From assembly GCF_002105155.1 (NCBI RefSeq), contig NW_019029033.1:62001-126000 (forward strand): a stretch of 64,000 bases of DNA, in the 5' to 3' direction. Shown here one piece after another: positions 12,301 through 24,752 of this stretch (position 1 is the stretch's first letter; the number at the start of each line of letters is the position of its first letter). The position numbers and the translations under genes are program-made. The DNA comes from Lobosporangium transversale. Lineage: Eukaryota > Mortierellomycota > Mortierellomycetes > Mortierellales > Mortierellaceae. The notes below the pieces were generated by a model. The model was not told where the DNA came from. It saw only the letters and a program-made list of their open reading frames with translations, and did no database searches.

Positions 12301-15261
12301 AATCCAATAGTGGACTATTCTCCATTTAAACACAAGGGCACATGGAAGGAGGAGTACTTTAGCAAAGAGAATGGAAGGAACCTTCTGCGCGAAGCTTCGC
12401 CCCTCACTCGCACAGGGAACCAGCATCGTTTTATTCATCGGTCCATTCTGGAATACAGTCTAGTGCGAGCGATCTTTGAGCCACAACAAGTTGCGAGGAC
12501 CCACGCAAATGATGGAGTAGTGAAAGCGAAAATATCCACTTTCCGCCGACAGAGCATTGATTCATCGTATAGCTTCGAGGCTATGGAGACTAATATGCGT
12601 GAGCAGGAAGTTGATGCGACCCAACCAGATGAGGATTCGCCTTTAGTATGGAAGAGCTTTACGAACGAATCATCGTCCGTCCTACAATTCTTGGTTGATC
12701 GTGTTCAGCTGGAGTCAATATTCAGAGAGCAGTTGCATACCTTTGTAGAGCTCTCAAAAAGGGACAGTAAATGGCGAACAGCGGCGGCCAATGCAATAAC
12801 AATCTTGGTTCGGGCAGGAGAGTCGTTCATTGAGGCAGACTTGAGGGGCATCCAGATCCCTGGCGCCGATATCAGTCATGGTGTTTTCGAATATGCTCAG
12901 TTACAAGGAGCAGACCTAAGGAAGGTCGATCTCTGTGACTGTTGGCTCCGCGAAACAAACTTGAATGGAGCAAAGATGGCAGGTGTGCGTTTTGGCGAAT
13001 GGCCAGTCCTTAGGGAGAGTGGTAGGGTACGGACGGGAACATACTCACCGGATGGGAGGACACTTGCTGTAGTTATCCTCATGACTTGACTGGCTGCTCA
13101 GTCACCGTCTATGACACATCAACATGGGAAAAGCGTCTGACTTTGAAAGACCTTGCTGGATACATTCCTGTATACTCGCCAGACAGTCAGTATATCGCCT
13201 CTTCAAATTATCAAGATACGATTTTAGTTTGGGACACAGTCTCAGGTGCATTGGTCCATAAATTGGTGGGGCATACAAACTGGGTCTTTAGTATTGTGTA
13301 CTCGCTAAGTGGACACCATCTTGCCTCAGCCAGTAGTGACGGCTCAGTACGTCTGTGGGACTCCCAATCCGGAACGCTTCAATGCATTTTAGAGGGTCAT
13401 ACAGCCGCAGTGAGAACCGTGTCATATTCACCTTGATGGAATGCATATTGCAACCGGTAGTGATGACAAAACGATACGACTGTGGGATGTAACATCAGGA
13501 CAACAGGTACTGATGCTTCAGGGCCACAGATCTCGGATTGAGCAAATTGTGTATTCACCAAACAGTCAGCAAATCGTCTCTCGCGGTTATGGAGCCAACT
13601 CAGTACTTGTGTGGGATGCTAAATCTGGTCAAGGAAAGTGGGCCTTTAGGCACAAGGGTGATGTCAAAGGCATACAATATTCACCTAACGGTAAATTCGC
13701 CGCTTCGTTCACTACTTTCGAGATAGTTCAGTGGAATATGCGAACAGGCGAAAATGTCCATGATTTTGAAAGGCATCCCGACGACATCAGTGACCTAAAG
13801 TACCCACCCAATGGAGAGCAGATAGCTACTTGTTACATTGACTATTCGATACGGTTGTGGGACGCGCAATCAGGGCAGCTCATTAACACCTTCTTCGGAC
13901 ATTCTAGTGTTGTTTGGTGCTTGGCATATTCACCAATCAACCATCAAATTGTATCATTTAGCTCTGACAGAACAACACGCCTGTGGGATCCCCAATTACG
14001 ACAGTCTAGTCATGACTCGTACGGTCATGCAAGACCAATCAAATGCATCAAGGGTTCACCAAGTGGACAACAGATAGCCTCATGTAGTACTGATGGTACA
14101 GTGCGTATCTGGGATACACAAACAGGCCAGGCAACCCATGTTTTACAAAAGCAAAAAGAATCAGTCTTCGACGTCAAGTATTCACCCAATGGCCAGTTGT
14201 TTGCTTGCCATCTTTCTTCACGTGTCTACCTTCGAGATATACGATCAGGTCAAGTCATCCACACTTTGGAGCCGCAAGAAGAGCAGAATTACAAAGTCAA
14301 TACCTTGGGCTTCTCGCCTACTGGCGATCAAGTTGCCTGTGGCCATAAATATGGAAAAATAACTGTTTGGGACACACGAACGGGAAAGCTCCTCCACACT
14401 CTACAAAGCAACCGAGAGCTTGGGATTCGGAGAGTGGTATTCTCACATGATGGTCACCAGATTGCTTCATGCGATGGTTTTGGGAGCATCAGAGTCTGGA
14501 CAGCTCAATCATGGGATCTCCAGTATATATTAAAGGGTACAGCAACACTAAGCTTTTTTATATACACACCGGACAGCCGAAAAATTGCCTTTATTCGTGG
14601 CCATTCTATCTTGCAAGTATGCAGCGCAGAAACGGGCGAAGTCTGTTACGAAAGAAAGCCTGAAAAGGAAAAAAATTGGATAGTATTTCCACCAAGTGGT
14701 TTACAGATGGCTGTTGGTGATATGGAAGGGTCAATTAGTCTATTGGATACAGGGTCGGGAAGAGTAATTTGTATGCTTGAAGGGCATTCCAAACGGATCA
14801 CAGGCCTGGCTTATTCACCTGATGGCAAGTATATTGTCTCAGGCAGTAGAGATATGACAGCACGAGTGTGGGATCCAGAGTCAAGCCAATGCTTGGCTGT
14901 TATCCCATTCTCGGGTGGATACGTTACAGCACTTGTATGGAATAGCTCTGTTGAAGGTTTCTTTCTGGTTACAGGATGTAAAGACGCCTCTGTCCGGATG
15001 TGGCAGATCGTGCAGAAAAATGGAAAATGCCAGTATCATTTGAAATGGAGCACTAGACAGACAGTGCTCAATGCAAGTAACACACGCATTCAAGACGTAA
15101 CTGGGTTGAGCGAAGTCAATAGGAAACTATTGGTGGAACGTGGAGCCATAGTTGAGCAAGCTCTTTGTGCAATCTCACAAGAGATGTCTATGCAGATAAT
15201 AACGTTACCATCATTGCCATTCAGACTCCAAACAGGTCCCAGTCAAGTGCACCGCTATTAA
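9355..15261 (+). pseudogene. NACHT NTPase, pentapeptide-repeat and WD40 fusion (NLR-like), broken by five frameshifts
   Basis: The reading frame is continuous in sense but jumps five times: near 9645, near 10395, near 10800, near 13080 and at 13434-13437. One intron is visible (about 11056-11152). Order: an N-terminal helical region; a middle helical region of the type seen in Mortierella homologues; a NACHT-type P-loop GDSGAGKST near 11500 with a Walker-B-like LICDGYDES near 11706; a winged/helical segment; pentapeptide-like repeats near 12830-12990 (ADLRGIQIPGADISHG); then about a dozen WD40 repeats from 13030 to 15090. The family is thought to act in non-self recognition, like animal and plant NLR proteins. 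Each break is a 1-nt type shift, and the flanking frames remain easily aligned, so decay is recent. The final WD40 open frame (13441-15261) could still be read alone. An intron explaining the first break was considered and judged weaker. It could be functional only through editing or sequence error. Confidence 0.82.
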
Positions 15262-16021
15262 GGCCTACCAGCAGGAACATCCCAAAAGACAGAGTCTATG
15301 GGAGAAGGAGTATCATTGACAACGTCAAAAGTGCCAAGTAGGTCGATCAGTGATTATCAATTCAAATACAGTGCGTGTAATGAATGTGGATTTGCGCATA
15401 TCATTTCATGCATGCCTCGTTAGTAGGAACTCTTTAGTTGGAGGCGCTAAAGAGATCGATCAATTGTATGTTATTTGGGATAAAGAATATTACGAGAGAA
15501 TGTTTACGATATGATCGATATGATCACGATAAAAAAAAAGAGGAGCATGTCGCTAGAATGGCTTGAAGGCAATGAGCCCAATATCTCAATCGTCAGTACC
15601 TTTGCAATAAATTCATGTTGCACGTGGAAGCATGTGATCACTTCTCGCTTTGATAAGATCGCCTAAAAGCATTACATCCACCCACCAACCATTGCTTTTG
15701 GTGTATTTCGTTAAGTAGACTCGAGGAAAGCTCGACGAAAGCGTTAGTTTGTAACTGCTCTTTCTGTATGAGGTTAAACTTCTGTCATTTGTCTTTTTTA
15801 CATTGATTGGAATCAAATTTTGTTTTAGGGAAATTAGGCGTCTACTGCAGGTGGGCCGTGAGCGCAGGCGAAGCATGTAGTAGAGTTAGAGCTCCGTTTA
15901 AATTAAATTTCTTCGAAGGCGATTTTCATACGCCAGGAAAAAGAAAAAAAACTGGTCCAACATTGGATATCTAATTATCGGTGTAGTTGATGGTGTTCAG
16001 CTCAAGAATAATAAAGGTGCC

Positions 16022-16052
<31 letters not shown>

Positions 16053-16523
16053 AGTGGTTAAAGTAACTACCGCCCATGTCTGGCACGAAGAGATAATATA
16101 ACAGGGTGACATTTTCCCTTAGTCTTTTAATCATGTATTGTACAATGGATGTCTTTATTATCTTGACACTGCTCCTTGAGGATTGGGGCATTCATACTTA
16201 TATCTTATCGCTTCATTACACTACTCATCTTTGAACTCGGAGTACTCACGCACTCTGCGCACCCTCCTACGCCTCATCTCCTGATACCTTCCTATTAATG
16301 CCGCCAAATCCTTCAGTACTACAAAAAAACATCCCCCCAAAATGTTGCGATGAAAATTATCAGGGAAGCGCGTCCGGAAAAAAGAGAAATTGCCAAGAAT
16401 ACTAATAGAAGGAATATGTAAGAGACGGCAGATTTGAAGTTGAGTAAAAAAAAAATAAAAATAAAATAAAAATAAAAGAATAAAGACACCTTCTTAAGTC
16501 ATCGATATCTTTATTATTCAACT
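15262..16523. other. Convergent intergenic region
   Basis: The stretch between the ends of the WD40 pseudogene and the RING-CH gene. It contains an A run near 15530, a T run at 16027-16049 and an A-rich tract at 16446-16480. I see no coding or RNA gene. An AATAAA-type signal for the minus-strand gene lies just below 16524. Confidence 0.5.
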
Positions 16524-18167
16524 TTACCTTCCACAAATTGATGAGATCGCTGGCATGAGCAAAGCGCCAATAATAGTCCTGCCAAGGTCTTTCCTTTCAA
16601 AAAATGGTGGCTCCTCTTCTGCAACAGTATTATGTATATTCCTTGTTGCCTCAGCTGTAGACAAGTTCATATCGGGCTGGTCTATACTAGCATTCACGCC
16701 CAGCCTTGCTACGCCTGATCCTGCAGCCTGTTGTCGGCGCCACCGCATTTCCAGTCGTGACACCATCTCAGCCCATAGACTGTTATAGGCCATCCTTACC
16801 CAAGGCATGATTGAAAGAGTCAGTGCAGGGGTTGGTGGATAGGTCACCTGGAGCTGTTCATTGCCCACAACCAGAAGTGGGATCAATGGCATGAATGAAT
16901 CGATTGCCTTTGTCCTCGAGGAGACGAGGAGCACTGGGATTAGAGGAAGTCCAATCTATAAGACAAAAAAATAAAAAAAAATAAAATAAAATAAATAAAT
17001 AAAATAAAAGAAGAACAGTAATTGTGATAGGATTAGTGATTATGACGAGATCAACTACAATAATTGGCTTCTGACGAAGAGTATTCCTAAGTATGGAAAA
17101 GGATTCTATACTAAACAAACAATTGAAGGTCTTTCTATCTTACCCAGACACGCCATCCCCAAGGGTTCGGGCTTCCTAAAAGTTTCTCACCCTCTTCAGT
17201 GCCGCAAACTGTGAGAACAGCGTAAGCACTGAAATTATACCGGGATGGAAAAGCAAACAAGAATCATATTAGATAACAGTGATTATAGGACAATGAGCCT
17301 ATTGTTCTGTGCAAGTAGAATCATTCAAGATGTGGCAAGGCTTCGGTGTTTCGGCAAAAAGGAATAAAATAGAATAGAGCAGAATAGAATAACATACCCA
17401 TAGGTTGTGCTTGTGATCAACACTGAACAGGTTAGTCCCAGAAATGTTAAGTATGGGACACCAGCGTGTACAATGGAGTCAAAGGTTGAATAGATATTCA
17501 GGAGCCATGAGTTTGGTTCAGTCAAGCGATACACTGTATTACAAACTGAACACCGCACCTGGGAAAAAAAGATGTTGATGTTTCAGAACCCTTGAAGTCA
17601 GCAATGTCGCTCAAACAAAAAATTTACAGGTGTAGAAATACATGAGTATCACGACTTTCATATATCTTTTACCTGCTTCTTTGCAAACTGTTGCCGATTC
17701 TTGTCGATCCAATCGAGGAGACAGTCCTCGTGTGAGATGAGGGTGCACTGGCAAGGCTTTACCCATCGACCTACACTATCTTCGTCCGTGCCAAAACAAA
17801 TATAACAGCGATTTGGTTCGTGATTGACTGTGTTTGAGGAGGACGAAGAGGAAGTGGTTTGAGGCAGTTGTTGTTGTTGTTGCTGTTGTTTTGAATGCGT
17901 AGAAATGGATTCAAGCTCTCTCAAGAACAATGTGATATTGGGGTCATTATTATCATTGTTATTCGTTGAAGGTTCCGAGGCATGGTCTAAAGGATTCTGC
18001 GTTTGAATATTGTCGATTCCTCCGGAGTTTGAGCTGGCTACTGTAGCACCATTCCTATGAGTTTCTTGTCCTTGTCCATGAGTGATGTTGCTGTTGTCAT
18101 TAGTGTTTTGGCGTGTTGCATGCAAGGCAGCAAGTGTGGCTGATGACGGTGCCGGTGTAGGTTCCAT
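16524..18167 (-). CDS. MARCH5-like RING-CH membrane E3 ubiquitin ligase, four exons
   Basis: Exons 18167-17673, 17558-17398, 17228-17144 and 16955-16524 join in phase to 390 aa. After a Ser/Asn/Gln-rich disordered N-terminus (including a poly-Gln run) comes a C4HC3 RING-CH finger: CYICF, then WVKPCQC, SHEDC, and finally CSVCN contributed by exon 2, so the finger is split by an intron. It is followed by hydrophobic segments (exon 2 end, exon 3-4 around IGLPLIPVLLV, and the C-terminus), the layout of MARCH5/MITOL-type ligases of the mitochondrial or ER membrane. These transfer ubiquitin from an E2 to membrane proteins that control organelle shape and stress responses. The exon 2 phase and the CxxC completing the finger support the splice choice. 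Membrane location is inferred from family and hydrophobicity only. The stop TAA sits directly before a possible donor, so an extra 3' exon is not excluded. Confidence 0.85.
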
Positions 18168-18546
18168 ACTCTCTACTTTGGTACTGAGAAGGTTTTGAGG
18201 AAAGAGAAAAAGTCGGAGCAGTTCGCACGAGTTTTATGAGAAGACAAAAGTGATAAAGTGACAATGGAGTCTCGTGAGTTGTAAAAAGTTTGCACAGCAA
18301 TTCGTAAAAGATATTTTATACTTGCCCCGTAAGTCATCGGTGTTTGACTTTACTCTTGTCACTAACCTGTCTCATCTCGCGTTCCTTTTCCTTTTACACT
18401 ACACATTTACATAAACAGTAACCGCGGCTTTCCATGAGTGCAACATTCTCTGAACTGGTAATCGTACAGCATCCACAATAGGAGTGGCATCAATAACACC
18501 CATAGTTGGCAACAATAACGAATGCTGATAGTCTTTTCTGCTTGAA

Positions 18547-19055
18547 GATGGCGATGTCAGTTACAATGTCAGACATCCTATTGGGTATTAATGCATGCGC
18601 GATTCTGGATATTTACTATTCATGTAGAACGAGGCCTGGTCAGCAGGCACGCCATTTGCTCCTCCATTGCCAGTGTCAGTGCACCCTCCCTTGGCTATGC
18701 TAACCTTGTCTGTCGGCTTGTTGTTTGCAGCAAAGTTTGGCGTGTATGTGTGCATTTACATTTAACAATGACATGTCTATCATATCGTCTATTACACCTA
18801 TTGGGAGTATCTAGTCTGCGCAGCCTTTCAAACAACAATTTTCTAGAGTTTTAAATGTTTTTTTTTGGAAGGGACAAAATTCTAAAGATCCATTTCTGTG
18901 TTTATGAACTACATTTCTTTTTTCTTTTTTTTTTTTTTTTTTTTAGCGCCCAGAAACCGTCGCTGGTGCATGACCTTGCAACGACTATTCCTAGTGCACT
19001 TTTGCTTGGATTCGGGACCGTGTTCCTATTTCTAGCAGTTGGACTCTATGTGTGA
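18547..19055 (+). CDS. OST5: OST5/TMEM258, small oligosaccharyltransferase subunit, in three coding exons
   Basis: Exons 18547-18583, 18644-18743 and 18947-19055 join in phase to about 81 aa, the usual size (human TMEM258 79, yeast Ost5 86). The protein has two membrane helices, around LAMLTLSVGLLFAAKFG and IPSALLLGFGTVFLFLAVG, and ends in GLYV, closely like the GIYV end of TMEM258. It is a subunit of the ER oligosaccharyltransferase that N-glycosylates nascent proteins. The second coding intron starts with the consensus gtatgt; the last intron has a T run before its AG. A further upstream ATG at 18434, followed by a donor at 18458, could add eight residues (MSATFSEL) by splicing to 18547; family length favours the later start. 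No exon exceeds 110 nt, so it is easily missed. It is divergent from the RING-CH gene. Confidence 0.8.
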
Positions 19056-19390
19056 TCAGATCGATTGAATGTCTCTAGAAGAATAAAAAGAAAGAAAGAA
19101 AGAAATAACGTTTGATTGAAGTAAAAGATGTCTACAGAATTGATTTCCCATGTGTCAGCCAATGGAGATACGACAGCAGTCACCGATGAATTTTCAATTT
19201 CAAATTTCAGGGCATGCAATTGAACTGCACACGTCCTGTTGCTTGTTCGCTCTCTTTTCCCGCGCGCTCAAATTACTTAAAAAAAAAAAAAAGTTTCTCC
19301 TGCACTGCATTACTCAATTCATTTTATTTGCTAATTCTAATTCATTTTTTCTTTGTTATATTCTTGATCTACATCTTTACGCCCTTTTAC

Positions 19391-19422
<32 letters not shown>

Positions 19423-19754
19423 TATTTTTTTTATTTTATTCTCTTGTCTGGTGATAGTCATTCTACATTGCTCGTCATCGTTGTTTGCTGTTACTGCTGC
19501 TCATCGCTCCCCACCCCTGCTCCTCTTTCTCTTGCTCGGCTCCAGCAAGCCAACAAGCACGCCCTACAAAGGAGCGTCTGTTGTACATGTCGTCCGCCTC
19601 ACCTATCCGCCTATTCCTCTTCAATTGCCATTCCATCCATTTTAACTCATTCTTCATTCTCTTCGCTATTGCACATCATTTTTGCCTTCTGATCTCGCCC
19701 TTCTCTATCTACCTCACGGTCATCACACTATTGACTTTTTCCTGCATCTGCATC
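19056..19754. other. Intergenic region and 5' leader of the SIKE-like gene
   Basis: Downstream of OST5 there is a GAAA-type tract near 19085-19105, then a strongly pyrimidine-rich stretch (19290-19750) with (T)nA runs near 19390-19440. Overlapping open frames here give only Phe/Leu/Ser-rich low-complexity peptides. I take it as OST5 3' flank plus the promoter and leader of the next gene. Confidence 0.45.
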
Positions 19755-21368
19755 ATGACCGTCGATGACAGCGTTGTACAAAAGCTTTGGAAGCTGACCA
19801 ACGAACTCACTGCCCAGCTCGTTTTTAACCGGAACGCAACCTTGGAGCTCAAGCAGCAGCTTGCTGATCTTCAGGTAAACAGAATAAAAAAAAAACATGC
19901 ATGTCGATGATTATCTTACGCCTTGTCAATACAATAGTTACATCAAATAGTTTCATAGACGACTATTATGTCATAGCAATTCTTCTCATGGAAACAACTC
20001 TTTTACTAATTACTTTATAGGCAAAGACAGCGCAGGCTTCAAATCCCATTACGTTCACGCAGGTTGGCGTAAATAACAATCGAGGTATAGGACAACATCA
20101 AAGGATCTTTACTATTGTAATTTTTTTTTTTTTTTTTTTTTTTTTTTGACAGAATTAACCGCAAGCCCACAACCATCTGATATCACTAGAATATGCGGAT
20201 ATGAGCCTGAAGATAGCAAATGAGCGACTTCAGGAAGAAAACTCACAGCTTCAGGAGCAATTGCGGGAATATGAACGATGGATGGAATATATCATGACCA
20301 AATTTCGTCTCCAGAATGTAGGAGGGCACTATTTTTTTTTTTTTTTTTTTTTTTTTTGTTTTTTGTTTAATCATGATGGCATACTCCACAATGATAATGG
20401 GATCCACGGATTTTGAGATTTAAACCGCTTAATATCGTAATAGTTTGCCATGGCACAGAGTCGGAAAGAGGCAATGCATGAGGCATATAGACTGGCAGAA
20501 CAAGAAGGAGTAAGTGTTTTATTATATTATAATTATTATTATTACTTTAAAAAAAATACGCTCAGTGGTATCTCATGCCAATGTTTTGCATTAGAGGCTC
20601 AAACCTTAACGTGTGAATGCAATCGCGTGCTATTCCAAACCAAAATAGGAAGTTGCGATGCGACTACAACAGGAGAACGCGCTTTTACAGGCACGACTCA
20701 TGGATGTAGGAGCAGTGGCACGGAAGGCAATTACAGAGGAATACTATAATACAGAGTCCATCATTGAGACGCTTGAAATTGAGAATCGGGGACTGCGTGA
20801 AATACTTGGCGTCGCAACTGATGACTTTGGGTCTATGGCGGTACGAGATCCTGTTAATAGAGTCTCCTTCCCAAGCACTGGTTCATATGTACCGTCAAGC
20901 GGAAGTGATCGGGAGCACCCTGCAGGACAAGGTTTTACAACACAGCAGCCGTTATCCTCAGAACAAGCTGTTGTCAAAGAAAGAGTTACAGCTTCCATTG
21001 AACCGCACACAATTTCTTCCGAACCTCGGAGCCAAAAGTCATTCGCATCTGAATCTACAGCAAATACGACGACCAACTCGACTGTAGCATCTCCTGAGCT
21101 CAAATCTACACAACAGCTGAGCACCGAGCCGGAACAAATAAGTTTATTGGAGTCAAAGAAAACATCGCCATCAACAAGTAGAAAAAAATCTGAGGACAAT
21201 GTATTTGTTGCATCACCCACAGCAATAAGCCCAACTTCAAATGCAAAAGGCACTGTGAGTGCTCATTCGAGTGCAGTATCCAGGAGGAATAGCGACCACA
21301 GCAATGCAACTGGCAACAATAATGCTGTTCGGGGGACAAGGAAACCCAACAGGAAGCAGAAGGTATAA
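19755..21368 (+). CDS. SIKE/FGFR1OP2-family coiled-coil protein (probable STRIPAK subunit), five exons
   Basis: Exons 19755-19874, about 20020-20084, about 20190-20317 (or from 20166), 20444-20509 and 20649-21368 join to roughly 365 aa. The first 150 residues are coiled coil; key family stretches are RLQEENSQLQEQL, the MTKFRLQ segment (compare IMSKYR in SIKE), and ETLEIENRGLREILGV, which matches the ENKGLREIL block of FGFR1OP2. Family members are core parts of the STRIPAK phosphatase-kinase complex, which in filamentous fungi governs hyphal fusion and development; the fungal orthologue in Sordaria is called SCI1. The last 200 residues are Ser/Thr/Asn-rich and probably disordered. The start ATG at 19755 is followed by the first coiled-coil heptads. 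The acceptor of exon 3 is uncertain: the obvious CAG at 20152 would create an in-frame stop, so one of two AGs downstream must be used. Several introns contain long T runs. Confidence 0.72.
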
Positions 21369-22141
21369 CAGTTTCTAGCGAAAAAAGATTCTTTTTACTA
21401 TTTATTTTTTTGAGCGCTACACCGATATCCTTTGCTGCTTTTTTTCCTTCTTCTTCCTCTTTTACATTTCTTTTCTTTCTTTAATGTTTTTCTCGCACTT
21501 GTAACATTATGCCACACCTCTTCATTCTTTTTTATTTTATCTTTTATTTTTATTTTTTATCTCTTTATTTTGCTTTGCATCCATTTCAATAAACGCTATT
21601 GCAAGCGCAATCATTTTACATGTATTTCAAGACTTGAGGCTGAGCAAACTGAGCATATCCCAGATATGAGAACAACATTAGTTCTGATAAAAAGTAAAAT
21701 AGAAGGGAAAAGAGACGATAGAAAAAACAAATTCCTCATTGTTTAGAAGAAAAGGGATCATCACAAAAACTTGGATGCTGTGTAACAATCCTGAGCTCAT
21801 GTGGCCAGGTGCACATCCCCCCCTTTTTTTTTGTCAGCATTGATTGGAGTATTGGACCGCATGTTAGCGGAATGGGCCGTCTGATATGAGATAATGTTGG
21901 ATGTGGAGGAATTCAGATGACCCTCAATGACGCTTGAATTTTTGCCGCGCTTTGTTCAATTGGCTTTTCCTCCTCCTTAATACTCTCATTGTCGTGCTCA
22001 TTCCTTACTCATCTCTTTCCATTCCTTTACTCATCACTTTTTGAAAAAGGTTCCTCGGCTCAACGCTTCATTCACCACAGGGACTTCTTCCAGTGACAGA
22101 TTTTTTTTCTTTCTTTCTTATTATTCAGATATATACAGCCA
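21369..22141. other. Intergenic region between the SIKE-like and Sac-domain genes
   Basis: Pyrimidine-rich first 200 bases (3' flank of the SIKE-like gene), then mixed sequence with no coding signal, then a CT-rich leader near 21960-22120 before the next ATG at 22142. Confidence 0.45.
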
Positions 22142-22504
22142 ATGCAGTCTCACATCGACCCTCCAAAGCCTGTGCGGCCTTATAAACATATCCGTCTGAC
22201 TGTTGAGTCTGATCGCTTTGTGCTCCAGCCTTATTTTGGCCCTGAATATACTGACGATGCAGACACTGAGATTGTCCAAATCCAGTTTGAGATCTCCGAA
22301 GATAGGGCTGATATAGAAAAGAGTAATGAAAGTACCAAAGCACCTAGCACTGTAAACGGCACTACAGCCCCAATGGATGAAAAAACCCGACGTATATCGT
22401 TTCTATCGCCAGGTACATGGGAATGAGACTTGATGTTTTATAAAGAAATTGTAGAGTTGAAAATAGAACCAGATTTTTGGTCATGAGGCTCCTCTTAATA
22501 ACTT

Positions 22505-22536
<32 letters not shown>

Positions 22537-24303
22537 TAGGATCATATTCTCGATCGGAAGATGCAAAGGACTACCTTGTTTACGGATGCATCGGGTCATT
22601 GGAGTTGCATACAGGTGAGGCTATACTGAACAATAAACGGAATTCGATCGTCTTCTGAATAAACAATCTAACATGGAGGCAAATCCCCTTTTTTCCTTTA
22701 GGCGTACATTTCATCTTTATCACGTCGGTCAAACCATTAGGCGATATTGAAGACAAACCTGTCTATGCAATCAACAAGGTTGCTATCTTACCTTTGGTTG
22801 CCTGCGAAGCTCGACAACTCCTTGATAGATTAGCACAGGAAATCATCATGTCTACTAAACTTCTTCCTCGGGTAGAGCAGCAGGCGGAGCAGTCAATAGT
22901 CATTCAGGAGCCAGCTTCAAAAACGAGCATTCAGCAGGATAATTACCATTCCTTAGAAAGTGTATCTGTGGTTAAACCATCTAAGGGCCGATTCTCATTC
23001 CTTGGACTACGACAAGATAAAGGTATTCAAAAATCAGCTAATGACCTTGGACCGCCATCCACAGGAATCAAACAAGGATTGTCCCGTGAGGGTGAACTAT
23101 CAAATATCATACCCAACCCAAAAAGAGTATCGTTCGACGTTCCGCAGCGAGGCGCAGGCAACAGAAGCAGTACCAATCTATCTACTCCTACCACTATAGA
23201 ACCAACCTTGAATGAGGTGGCTGCTACTACTACTACTAGGCCAGCATTATCGTCGCCCCCATCTTCTCCAAAAATTCGCTCATCACAACCAGGGTTTTTC
23301 TCAAAGTTCAAGGGGAATGTGCTGGAAATAAAGCCGCGTAAAAGCGCCGAGATTGCCTTGACATCCCCAGTCTTACCGCTATCGGATGGAGAAGCCATAG
23401 CAGGGACAACTGCCAATCCTGTTAATCACAAAGATGCATCTAAAACTAGTACGCTGCCAAGGATAGATACAGGTCATATGAATACTTCAGAAAATGAGAT
23501 GCGTCCGTCCTTGTCGCCCCGATCTCCATCAGCTCTTGCAGCAGCCGAGAAGTTTGTGACTGAATCAACAAAGCAGATCGCAGATTGGAGTGAAGAAGCA
23601 GTTTCAGGAATATTCAATACGACGCCGTCTTTCTCCCTTATGAGACCAACTGCGACTTCATCAACAACTGCTGAATACAGTCCGAAAGCAGAGCATGCAC
23701 AGCTAGCTAGTAACATAACTAACTCGAATCAACGAGCAGCTGAGGAAGAACAAGAGAAATATCGCTTGCTCGACCGCCGTGTCATCCGAGAAATTTCATC
23801 CATCTTTGGTACTGGATTCTACTTTTCGACAGAGTTCAATCTGTTAACGTCTATGCAAAAACGTTCAGATCTAGAAAAAGATACACTTAAGAGGGACGCA
23901 CCTTTGTGGCAACAAGTAGACAAGCGATTCTGGTGGAATGAGCACTTACTCAAAGACTTTATTGATATAGAGGTGATTTTTTTTTTTTTTTTTTTAAAAA
24001 ATTATCATACGTTCTTACTGCGCTCCTACTCCATACAATTTTAACCTTTTACTGGATACATACTTGAACAATAGGCGAACGGTTTCATTCTACCTGTAAT
24101 GCAGGGCTATGTTGAGATTGAACAATGTGAAATTGAGCAACAGCCATTTATGTTTACACTCATCTCGAGGAGGAGTCGAGAAAGGTCGGGTCTCCGGTAC
24201 CAACGTAGAGGCATTGATGAAGACGGCAATGCATCTAATTTTGTAGAAACTGAGCAGTTGTTGCGTATTGTGGTACGTGACATCTTTTGGACCATGTATC
24301 ATA

Positions 24304-24337
<34 letters not shown>

Positions 24338-24721
24338 CACCTAAATAGCAACTAACAAAGAGCAATCTTTTATTTCAATTTTCAGCGCAATGATAGCGAT
24401 CATCAAGTATCTTTTGTTCAAACAAGGGGATCCATTCCTTTGTTCTGGTCACAGTCACCATATCGCCTAAAGCCCATACCCATCATGGAAAGAAGTGAAC
24501 AGGAAAATGAAGGCGGGTTTAAGAAGCATGTTGATAGTCAACTGAGACAATATGGACAGCAGATCCTTATCAACCTGGTAGAACAGCATGGTAGAGAACT
24601 CATTGCCGGGTCAGCTTACACAAAATACGTTAAAAAGTTGGCTGATCCGCAAGTCAGGTATATATAGTGTTTTGCATTGTAGTATGAAAGACGGACTCTA
24701 TTGTTGTCAATCTTTTAAACT

Positions 24722-24752
<31 letters not shown>

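Noticed and set aside
20152-20190. Acceptor CAG at 20152 for exon 3 of the SIKE-like gene
   Set aside because: It would put an in-frame TAA directly at the exon start in the only frame leading to the coiled coil.
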